The notes below the pieces were generated by a model. That model saw only the letters and a list, made by a program, of their open reading frames with translations. It was not told where the DNA came from and ran no database searches. Shown here in pieces: positions 13,375 to 24,000 of a DNA stretch of 64,000 nucleotides. A program made the translations under genes and the position numbers. The stretch covers positions 124,001-188,000 of the forward strand of contig MDYQ01000111.1 in the NCBI GenBank assembly GCA_003024175.1, written 5' to 3'. The stretch is from Planoprotostelium fungivorum (Eukaryota; Evosea; Variosea; Cavosteliida; Cavosteliaceae). How positions within the stretch are numbered: the stretch's first letter is position 1; every line of letters begins with the position of its first letter.

Positions 13375-14203
13375 ATGAGTACCCGAGGAAGAAATAACAC
13401 AAATAGAGGAAGGTGAATCTTTTCAAACGCATCTCACGACCTCTTAACATCATATAGAGGCGGTCAAGCCGGAAGAGACACACAACGACCAAACTTCTTC
13501 CTTTCCATTCGAATATCTGATCGAACCATCTTGGATAAGTTGGAGGATATGCAAGAGGAGATGAAGGCTCGATTACCTCAGGCACCCAACAAGATCTTCA
13601 CGAAATTGCATAAGTCTCACCTCACACTAGGGGTGTTCTCCATCTATAGCGAGACGGTGTGTCTGTCACGTCCATTCACGACATCATCTGACTCCATTGT
13701 AGGATTATCAAACCGTCTTGTCGGCTTTAGAAGACGCGTGTCATCGACAAAGGATCAACATGCCCCCAGCCATCACAGTTGGTGGACTGGGTGACTTTCG
13801 CACAGTCGTTTGGGCTGGCATCGAACAAAATGACAACAGAGATCATCTTCTAAATGGTGTCCATGCCCTCCGTCAACATCTAGAAACCTTCCAAGGCATG
13901 GAGAAGATCGTCAAGAGGGAAGACTTTGAACCACACATCACCCTCATCAAATCAAGAGGCAGATCAATGGACATCAAGTGGCTACCTCAGATGCAATCAG
14001 AGAACCCAGAGGCATTTGGAGAACAACCAGTGGAGGAGGTGGAGCTCTTAAGCATGATGGATGAGGCGGAGGATGGATATTACAAGTGTGTAGCCAAGCT
14101 GAAGCTACCAAAGAGACAAGGAGAGCAGCACACGCTCGAAATTCTGTCTCAATGGTCGAATGCAAGCACGAAATCTAGAAATGAAGATGATGATAAAGAA
14201 TGA
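13375..14203 (+). CDS. 2H phosphoesterase, AKAP7-like, with RGG-type N-terminus
   Basis: Exon 1 begins MSTRGRNNTNRG, a short RGG-like basic tail; after a 45-base intron (13413-13457) the domain opens RPNFFLSIRIS. Two H-x-T-L/I signatures of the 2H superfamily are present: SHLTLGVF (about 13617) and PHITLIKS (about 13930), with AKAP7-like spacing and the partner strand AITVGGLGDFRTVVW between them. A second intron (about 13659-13704) ends in TTGTAG. The two histidines are expected to form a phosphodiesterase-type active site acting on RNA ends or 2',5'-linked oligonucleotides. The C-terminus is acidic and lysine-rich. Family assignment is from motifs; the substrate is unknown. Confidence 0.8.
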
Positions 14204-14370
14204 GATCGCTGATGACGTCCTACGATCCAGTGTCTTGAGAACTAAAATATTCCTCGTAGATACATACACAGAACCAGTGACGTCAACACGTTCAACAAAA
14301 ACGAATCGCAGGCAGCTCTGCGGCACCTGCCGTAGAGAGGAGACGTGTTGTGAAAACAGAATCAGCCAAC

Positions 14371-15436
14371 ATGAAATCACGAAAGATGAAGTACGTTGCC
14401 AAAGCCCTCGACCCCGTGGTCGTGTTAAATTCGACCGAGTTTCAACTATTCTGGAACGCATGCGATGATGCGAAGCGACAGCAGATTGCCCGTGCTGATC
14501 TGTTACCCGTCATGAAGCGTCTGAAAGAGAGACACAAACATAAGTGCACAGCCAAAGACTGCACGTGCCACAAGGTGAAAGACGCATCATCATCGTGATC
14601 ACGATCATTGACTCTCGCAGGTCCCATACTACGACCCCTTCGTCGTCTATTTCGAAGACATCATCACATGTCTGAAGAACAGTGGTTTCTGTGAAGTCTG
14701 TCTGCCCTTCACTCTCTCGCGTGATCAGTTTCATCCTCTACCGTCCGAGCTGACAGAGAGTTATCCGCGACGGTTGAGACAGCTGATGGGTGATGTTGTG
14801 CGATCGAAACCAGAGCACCTTCCAAAGACGTGGAAGCTGAGCGAAGAAGAAGAACACGACAAGCGAGTGCAGGCCAGAAGGGAGATGACAGCGTTCATCG
14901 CTGCGGGTGAGCGACTCCGTCAACAAGTCGAGATTCTCAATGCATTCAGCCATCGTGGAGAATCTGGAGAGAGAATGCACGTTATCAAGAGGGTACGATC
15001 GATCCTTGAGAGCGATGAAGTCTCTCATGCATACGAATTCGGCGTCCACCGGAAAGAAGATGAAGAAGATTGTCAAGAAAGATATCGTCCTACCTCTCAC
15101 AGTTACAAAATCGACCCAGATAGAAGATACCTCAGAGAAGACGAGTATGTCTCACGACGCGGATGGTCGTGAGTCACGTGAGATCGATGATGATGAAGAA
15201 GGTGACAGTGATATCACCCGTACGCTAATTTGACACAAGCAGGATGGATGGTTGTGGGACAGGCTCAATCCAAAGAGATCACAGCAGAAGAGCAGCCACA
15301 GAAGCAGTCCAGCTTGTTCTACTTTGAAGAATTCGGAAAGTGTCAGGATCCACATCATCCAACCATCTACTGTTATCACACCAACTGTTTCAGTCTTCCC
15401 GCTCTCCTCTCTCCTGCGTGGAGCCTTCGTATATAA
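14371..15436 (+). CDS. NST1-like stress-response protein (putative)
   Basis: Four exons join in frame: introns 14575-14620, about 14908-14950 and 15169-15242. The first exon has EFQLFWNACDDAKRQQIAR followed by a Cys cluster (HKCTAKDCTCHK), which resembles the EFW...R...I and C-C-x-C core of fungal NST1 and related proteins. The second exon continues PYYDPFVVYFEDII. The middle is helical and charged; the last exon holds a Cys/His patch (KCQDPHHPTIYCYHTNC) that may bind zinc. The start at 14371 is the first ATG in the open frame. Match to NST1 is from memory of the pattern and is moderate. Confidence 0.55.
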
Positions 15437-15487
15437 AATGTACACTATGTGAATCTCTTCGAAAACTATAATACATATTTATTTCTA

Positions 15488-18026
15488 TCATTCGACAGAC
15501 TTCTGTTCGAGGAACTCCTCAACACTGCTGAGTGCGCCGTATCTAGTTTCTCCATCGTTTGTAAGCTGTCTCTCTTCCATCTCTTCTGTATCGTAAGCCT
15601 TGGTATGGATGGGTGCTCCATCAGATAGCCAGTTGCAGATCTGAAAGAAATCGGGCCTGTCATCCGGTGACGCCATCCACACTCCTGCGTGACAGTCAAT
15701 AAAATATTTACAAGGACATTCTCTCACCCTTCATGATAGCCTGTAGTGTGGGCGTAGTATCTGCCGGTATAGTCAACCTGTTTCATCACATCAGCCGATC
15801 GATAGATATGACGTGCATCCTCTACCTCTGATCGCCGATGACGTTGATGGCAACTTCTACCATGGGCACATCAGCCCATGGCTCTTTGCATGTCAAGATC
15901 TCCCAGATCACCACACCGAAAGAGAACGCTGAGTCAACGTCAGTTGAATGCCATTGATAGCAGGATGGATGAGTCACCATCAGATTTGGTGCTGTACTCT
16001 CGCTTTGAGATGGCTTCAGGTGACATCCACTTCACAGGTCCGATGTTACTGGCAGTTGTCGATGCACTGTCTTTCGTCTGCACCTGTCTGGACATGCCAA
16101 AGTCGCTCACTTTCGCCTCTAGATGCTTACTGTGCTCAATCAGTCGATATTTGATGTCATTACGGTATGATACACAAATGATTCGAAGCTTACGAGAGTA
16201 GAATGTTTCTGGCAGCGAGGTCTCTGTGTATGATCTGTTTCACATCAGTCGATGTGTGGCGATGGATGCTGGATGATGGCGTTACCTTCTCTTGATGTAG
16301 ATGCAGCACTCCTTTGGCTATTCCCAGAATGATGCCGTCCTTCTTCTCTTGTGTCACATCATCTCCGTGTGTGCTGAGATAGTCCAGCAGACATCCTCCC
16401 TCACAGAATTGATTGTACCCCAACACTAGAAACTGGAACAGAATTCAGCGATATCACGCGAAACAGAACGTATCACCGTCATGTGTTTCAAACTTTTGAT
16501 GTCAGGAGATATGACACCGGTGAATCGATTATTACTCATGAAGAGTAGCTCAAGATTTGTGCATCGATAGATCGATGGAGGAATTTCTCCAGTGAAGCTG
16601 TGATCTCTCAATTACGACGGCTCTGACTCGACTCACTTGTTGGCGTAGACAGAGATGTCGACTAAACTCGTCATCTGATCCCACGTGTCCTATCATTCGT
16701 CAGAGTCTCTTCAAGAGAATGACGGATCACCGGAAGCTCTCCGTTCATGTTGTTTCCAGACACGTAGAAATAGAATAAACTCTTCATCTGACCGATAGAC
16801 GGAGGTATAGTACCGGTCAGAAGATTATTCGTCATGGTCAACGAGAAAAGATCGGGCAGAGTGATCGTCCACTCGGGGAACTCGCCCGTGAAAGAATTCG
16901 AATCTAACAAGATCCACTGTAGAGCTGGATGAGGTGAGATGGGGGGGGTGAAGAAGGATCACCAGTGCAACGGCTGAGATCAGGAATAGGTCCGTAGAAT
17001 TTGTTGCCGGCCATAGCAAAGTCGATCAACTGTGCACGTGTTCATGGGACGTACGGCGGATGATTTACCTTCGGAAGGTTCAATGTACCAATCATTTGGG
17101 AGAGGTTTCCACCGAAGTTGTTGTGTCCGATTTCGATGTACTCTAATTCCACCATGTCATCTGGCGATCATCAATCCCGAGGCGATGAGCACGAGCTCTC
17201 ACTCAGTCGAGTCAGATTTATGGATGTGAAGCTGTTTGCCCACAGACCGAGAACTTTGAGATGGATCAACTTCATCCAAGAGTCCTGAGCGAACGTCAGA
17301 GGAACGTGTGAAACACCATCGTCATCACCGGTACAGGACCGTAGAGTCCACCGCCGCGGTCTGCGCCGACCGAGAAGTAAGTGAGGTTGACCAAGTTGCC
17401 CAGATCGTCAGGCAGAGTGCCCACAAAGTAATGATTGTAGAAGTCGATGTACTCCAAACGTGTCTTTGTGACCCAGTCAGGGAAGGGCCCTGTAAGATAA
17501 TTGGGAGGAAAGATAGTGCTGTCGAATAGATAGGTATTGAAGTAACCACTTCCACCACCAAGATCGAGAACGGTGAGATCTGGGAGCGGATGAGATGATC
17601 ACTCGATGCGTTACATATGGCGATGCGGGTGAGCGAAGGACTCACGAGAGAGGTCAGACAGATCGGGCAGTTGACCCGTGAGGTTGTTATCTGCCGCATC
17701 GGATGAGATGGTTACCCACAAGTCAACTGGATCTCAGTCACGTGTCCCTCTCCGTCGCAAGTGATGCCAAAGTAACTGTATGATGGTGAGGGGGATGAAC
17801 TGCGGTGGGATCGATAAACACCTGCAATAATTGGCGGTAGAATTATCCCACTGGGTGTTGTTTATCCAATGTTCACCTTCGCATCTCCATCAGTTTTTTT
17901 TGTCTCTCCTGTTTTCACTCACCTCCCATATCGTCAAACAGGAGTCGGAGGGCATCCGATTCTGCCTGGAACAGAGCGGCTGCTGTTGTACATAAAATGA
18001 GGAGGACAAAGAAGAGAGTGGTTCTC
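15488..18026 (-). CDS. Deleted LRR receptor kinase: ectodomain fused to kinase C-lobe
   Basis: A signal peptide (MRTTLFFVLLILCTTAAALF) starts at 18026. LRR exons follow (for example SFTGEIPPSIYRCTNLELLF, near 16570) down to about 16440. There the frame passes from an LRR (FLVLGYNQF) straight into the kinase hinge (CEGGCLLDYLS) at about 16410. The C-lobe is complete: HRDLAARNILL, AKVSDFGMSR, WMSPEA and a C-terminal tail, stop at 15488. Compared with the paralogue at 21011-26884, the remaining LRRs, the membrane helix and the kinase N-lobe with Gly-loop and VAVK are absent. The protein would be secreted and unable to bind ATP normally. It may be a pseudogene or a decoy; no stop interrupts the joined frame that I could see. 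Confidence 0.75.
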
Positions 18027-18055
18027 ATCGCGTCTCTGGTGTCTGTGATAAGTGA

Positions 18056-18135
18056 GGAGATGCTGTGCACCATGTTTGTATGACACAAAGAAGAGCGGGA
18101 TCTCGTCGTATGACACACATGTTGTCGGCGATGCT
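18056..18135 (-). promoter_or_regulatory. Upstream repeat block of the deleted LRR kinase gene
   Basis: Two copies of GTATGACACA lie 30-110 bases upstream of the start codon, separated by AAGAAGAGCGGGATCTCGTC. The same block with three copies is found upstream of the paralogue at 26884, so it is either a shared promoter element or simply part of the duplicated unit. Confidence 0.45.
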
Positions 18136-20039
18136 CCTTTCGACTCTAAAGGGGTGTTGTCGGGTCACACGGGTCAGTTACAAAAGGAACCTTTTCTTTC
18201 ACTCAATCAATATATTCGATCTTTGTGATCACCATGGTGTCTATCCGTCAGTCGATACTTCGCATGACTTCGCTTCCAAACGTGAACATTTGCTCGGGCC
18301 GCAAAATAGCAGACGGATGTAAAATAATCGATCCAAGTTGTTGTTGACGTTGAGCATCTCCCATCACGACATTTCATCCCACAGCTACTTTATCACCTTA
18401 AGAAGTACCACATGTCAGCCCGATTGGCATGGCAACCCGACTGACCCGTACATACAGATGGACAAACCCACATTTCAGCTCGTTCCATTGTTTCCATCCT
18501 TGTTGTATTGGTGAACTGTGCGTGCTGGACAACGCGGACAGACTCTCTCAGTGACATTTTCTGGTTCAAATACCATATCGAACAATGTAAACGATAGCAT
18601 CAGATCGAACTTTATCGATCTAAATAATACCATAGGAAATCCGTGTGTTCTTTGGAGAAGACATCGACATACATGCTTTCCCCATTTTCTCTTCTCTACG
18701 GAGTTATATTATAGATAATCGATTCCGCCGATTGTGCTCCTGAAGACGTAGTCGGTAAGTCGTAATTCGATCCTGTTGCTGGAAATCAGGCTCGATGGGT
18801 GCATTGGGATGATAACGATCACAGCTTTTGAATCTGTGTACACCACAGATGATGCGATCCCTGTCCACCCGAACCCAAATGTATGACTCACTCCTCATCT
18901 TTCCTATCGTCAGCAGCTGCTATCATGCACCTGAACTCACTGTTCTCACCTGAAATTTGAACGGAGGCATCTAGAACGCACCTCAGCACTTGAACTCGCC
19001 GACGAAATCTTCCTGCAGTATATCAGATCGCACATCAAGGTCATCATTGGCAAATAGTCTTCCTGATGCAGACCTGCATTGAGATCAGAGGTGATCCACC
19101 ACTGCATCATTAGTGACATCATCGACGTCTCTTCACCCCTTTCTCGGTCCCTGTAGTGTGATTAGAGATCGACTCCATCTCCAACATCATCAACCATATG
19201 ATCGACACCAGACTCACCTTTCACCTTTCTTCGTCCCAGCGACGCTGCTTTTGGGTCTCGTTGATCATTGATCTGCACCGAAACCAGAGGTCAACATCAC
19301 CTCTCAGACCTCATCGTCAACGACAGATCTGTTACATTCATCTGCGAAGATCCCTTAAAGTGCAAGCCAAATCTCGTCCAGAGTTCGATTGCCTGAACTG
19401 AGATGAGAAACCCCCTCTCCATCTCTCACCGACTCTGTGCAAAGAACACCCTGACCAGGCCGTATAATTGTGTTCCAATAAATCTGTGTCGCTCGATCAA
19501 ATCACCCTGACCCCACGTTTTCAAGGCTTGACACATTCTAACGGCAATCGCCGTGAATTGATTCTCAACGAGTCCAAACCAGCCCAGCCCTTTGATGAGG
19601 GTTCAATCGGTCTATCGAGTCTTCGTGACCTGTTCGAAACAACAAGAATATTGACTCACACACTGATGCGAGACAGATGACTCAAACCCAGATCACTGGC
19701 ATTTCTTTGGGTGCATGATTACAGCGAGCGGTTCTCATCCGTATCAACAACATGTCCTCTCAAACCGATGACGGAAGGTATCACATGATCTGAGCTGATT
19801 TGATTCTACATCGAGAGTTGAACGTGTGATAGTCGATTTCTGTCATTTCACAACATTTCTTTTGACCATCACATTCAGCACCATCATCAACACCGCTTGT
19901 CCATCAGGTTATATATCAGTCCACCTCTCATCACCTTCAGCCATCGCCCCTCAGATCACCTCCGATCGGATCGAGAACAGGGACGTCGCGGGTTTCATCA
20001 CCTCCCACGTCATTCCCTGTCAGATCTCTTCTCATCTTT
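18136..20039. other. Long stretch without a recognised gene
   Basis: Short open frames occur on both strands but none shows a family signature, a clean start or a chain of splice sites that I can defend. Plus-strand pieces near 18990 (DEIFLQYIRSHIK) and 19300 (VNDRSVTFICEDPLKC) look protein-like and may be decayed exons. It lies between the two LRR kinase copies and just before the anoctamin remnant, so it may hold further remains of a displaced gene. Confidence 0.4.
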
Positions 20040-20788
20040 CACCGCGAGTAGCTCGATCAGAGAGTTATCACCGCACATGGTCCCAGGGACAGACTCATCC
20101 ATACTTTCGTGTACACGTCAGAAATTTCGGCGAAAATCACGATGTGGAACATGTACGTCTGGGCTGGGAGAGGCTGGTAAACGTTTTCGTCTTCCAAAAC
20201 ACCTCATCGCCCACAGATTCATCAACTTCATGCGACCAGCGACCATCATCGCTGCCATTTTGGGCTTCGTTGGCATGTCTGTGAGTCCCTGAATCACCTA
20301 CGGCCAACTTACATCCATCAGATCACCATTTTAGATGCCAAGGCAGACAAAGAGGTGACCGTCTGCCGCCCTGGCTGGTGCTCTCCTAATTTGGATACAC
20401 ATCAAAGCAGGCCGGAGGTTGAGAGCATGGATGCTCTTCTTCACCTACACCTTTCCCGTCACCCTGGTGAGTCCCAAATTTGAAACTTTAAAATGATGAA
20501 TAAAAGGTGGCCACCCTGTGTCTCATCTCGGGATCCGTCATCATCGAAGGCTCCCATTTTTTCGACATCTTTGTTTGGCTCGAATCGGAATACATATACT
20601 ACGTCCGTGAGTCACACCACCCATCGACACGATTGACCGAATCAGTGTATCTGGGCTTCGTGCCCGGTCTGTTCAGTCACACCGTCTTGAACAGCGTCGT
20701 CAAGTTCTTAGACTCCGTCATCATCTCCGCTCATCGGTACCGTACTCGGATGTTTCATAGGAATTTCTTCGGTTCCAGGAAAATGTGA
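20040..20788 (+). pseudogene. Anoctamin (TMEM16-like) remnant
   Basis: Plus-strand exons encode, in order, pieces that line up with the anoctamin membrane core: a W...VRNFGE segment like the conserved YFGEK turn (about 20085-20135), MWNMYVWAG, PATIIAAILGFVGM followed by a Cys-containing loop (EVTVCRPGWC), then FFTYTFPVTLVATLCLISGS (about 20435-20545) and a helix ending LNSVVKFLDSV with HRYRT, at the position of the usual ENHRT. Neighbouring pieces lie in different frames that I could not join cleanly with ordinary introns, and both the N-terminal part and the last membrane helices are missing. The 3' end could read on to about 20939 through a splice at GTGAGT. Scramblase or channel function is unlikely. 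It sits between two tandem kinase genes. Confidence 0.5.
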
Positions 20789-21010
20789 GTCTACAGAAAT
20801 CTCTGTACAGGGTAGAGAGGGTTGAGGGTAGTCTACCGTCTTGGATCGTCAACGATGATCATGATATTCGATCCATCGGTAGAGAAGGTGAGAGGGTGGT
20901 GCGTCGTGATCATTTCATTGAAGGTCACCAGGTGATATAATTCCGTGAGGGTTCACAATGACGGTATATGAATCGAAGACATTTGAAGCAACGATCGATC
21001 TTCATTTCTC

Positions 21011-24000
21011 TCATTCGACAGGTTTCTGCGCGAGGAAGTCGGCAACAGTGCCGAGTGCATCGTATCTGGTCTCTCCATCGTTTGTAAGCACTCTCTGTTC
21101 TATCTCTTCTGTATCGTACGCCTTGGTATGGATGGGTGCTCCATCAGACAGCCAGTTGCAGATCTGAAAGAAATCGGGCCTGTCATCCGGTGACGCCATC
21201 CACACTCCTGCGTGACAGTCAATAAAATATTTACAAGGACATTCTCTCACCCTTCATGATAGCCTGTAGTGTGGGCGTAGTATCTGCCGGTATAGTCAAC
21301 CTGTTTCATCACATCAGCCGATCGATAGATATGACGTGCATCCTCTACCTCTGATCGCCGATGACGTTGATGGCAACTTCTACCATGGGCACATCAGCCC
21401 ATGGCTCTTTGCATGTCAAGATCTCCCAGATCACCACACCGAAAGAGAACGCTGAGTGGACGTCAGCCCACGTTCATCACATCGAATGAAGGGGGTTTAC
21501 CGTCCGACTTGGGGCTGTACTCTCTCTTTGTGATCGCCTCAGGTGACATCCACTTCACAGGTCCGATGTTACTGGCAGTTGTCGATGCACTGTCTTTCGT
21601 CTGCACCTGTCTGGACATGCCAAAGTCGCTCACTTTGGCCTCGAGATGTTTACTGTGCACAGTCAGTCTATATTTATTCGATGTGATGACGGTATGAGTA
21701 CATATTATGTGATTCAAAGCTTACGAGAGGAGAATGTTTCTGGCAGCGAGGTCTCTGTGTATGATCTGTTTCACATCAGTCGATGTGGTGATGGACGATG
21801 GGTGATGACATCACCTTCTCTTGATGTAGATGCAGCACTCCTTTGGCTATTCCCAGAATGATGCCGTCCTTCTTCTCTTGTGTCACATCATCTCCGTGTG
21901 TGCTGAGATAGTCCAGCAGACATCCTCCCTCACAGAATTCTCTTCCGCGTATTTCAGTCGATCGCATCTACGCCGTCGATCTCACGTGACGATAGACAGT
22001 GGATCGGGCGGAAAGGTATATCCCATGAACAGCACTACGTTCTGCATATCATCAGTCTCTTTCTCACATCCTCCTTTTCTCACTGGATGAGGCCTCATGC
22101 TCTGTACTAATGTCGCCTCGTCCTATCATCTGTCAGTTTGTCCGTATTCCATCAGATGATCACCAAGAAGCTCTGCATCTGATCTGTGTTGATGTGTTCG
22201 CTTCGGACCTGTCGCTCATCAATACGCCATAATGTCATCCTCTCACCTGCTTGACAGCTACCGTGTTGCTTCTCCAGCTGGCCTTGTAGACAACTCCATA
22301 TGCTCCTGATCCTATCATCACTTGTTCTTCTAGCTCGCTGAAAGGGATCTGATTCGTGTCAATCGATGTGATATGAGATGAGTTTGTGGATGACTCACCA
22401 CACTCTTTAGTGTGGCGTTGTTGTTGATCTGCGTGAAGTCTACCAACTCGAAATTTGCCTCACGGACGCGTCTCTTTCTGGTCAATAAGAGGACGATGAC
22501 TAAGATGAAGACGCAGAAGATGATACAAGCGATGACAATGCCAGCGATGGCTCCTGTGAGGTATGAGGCAAAAGAACAACGATTGGGCATGCATAAGATG
22601 ATAAGAATGGCAATTCACCGGTAGAGAGTCCGGTAGAAGCAGTAGTCGCATCGGGCATGATTGAGTCAGACACGCTCAGCACAGTGATGTTCATCGAACT
22701 GTATGCTGACGATCCCACTTGATTGAGATAGGACACAACTCTCGATGACGACCCTTCGCTTGATCCTTCTGCCGTGGCGTCAGACTCATCTGAATACATT
22801 GGAGGTAAAGATGGCATCACCAGCAGGAGGAGAGAAAGACAGATCAGCGATCACACTGCCTACTCTTGTTCTTGTGACTTTGATTCTGTCTCTGCTAATG
22901 CCTGCGATGGTAGCCACAGACTGAATGAAAGATGCAGAATCGAAGGATGAGACGTTTCCTTCCCTCTTCAGCTCGTCATTCGATGACTCATCTGTCACCT
23001 GCTACTCTGATGCTCATCTCAGCCGATCGATAGTTGTCTACTTGACATCTGGCTTGACACAGACGTGCTGACTGAGCTGGCAGAGGGCATACAAAGGTCT
23101 GATGAGTCAGATCGCAGAAAGAGAGAGAAGGGACGTTGACCATCATCATGGCATCAGTCAAAGTGTTGTAAGAGAGATCTAAAGCAGACAGAGAGGTGCA
23201 GCCGGTCAAATCAGGTACAGATCCGTTGAGCTGATTGTGACTGAATATTTTAATTTTATATCGTTAAAGGGACATCACCTTGCATCGAGATATTGTAGAT
23301 TGAACAAGCCTGCATCGATTTATGAGACAACAACATCGATTTATATCAATCACCTGACAGAGAAGGGACGGATGTAATCATGTTATGGCTAATATCTACA
23401 GAAGCCAGCCCTCTCATTCCATTCAGCGTCTTGATCTTTCCGCTGAATGCATTTCCTGTCGCTCTCTCAGTCCCCTCCATCGACAAGACAAAATGATGAT
23501 CACCGCTGAGGTTGAGATGAGTGAGAGAAGAGAGCGTGTCTAAGAAGCTGAGCAGTCCACTCAGGTCATTGCTGGTACAGTCAATCGTCGAGATCATGAC
23601 AAGATGGTCACCTGGACAGATCGATGATCTGTGGATCTGATTTCAATGGATATGGCATTTGTCCAGACAATCGATTGTGAGATAGAGACAGCACTCTCAG
23701 GTTAGTCTGCTTTGCTGACACAGTCTCAGCATCAACGATGCGAATGGCGATCTTACCGAGACCAGCTGGTATCGATCCCATAAGATTGTTATGCGACTTG
23801 TATCCATGTCAATCGATGACGCAGTAGATGATCACTCACAAGATCGATCATCTGTAGTCCTGTTGATCCACTGATGTCTGGAATGTTTCCGTTCAGATTG
23901 TTGCCAGAGACGTTCAGCGATATCAGATTAGGTAAGCTGAAGACGTCTTGCAGTCCTCCCGTCAGTAGATTGTTTCCCAGCGATAGGGTTGTCAACGAGC

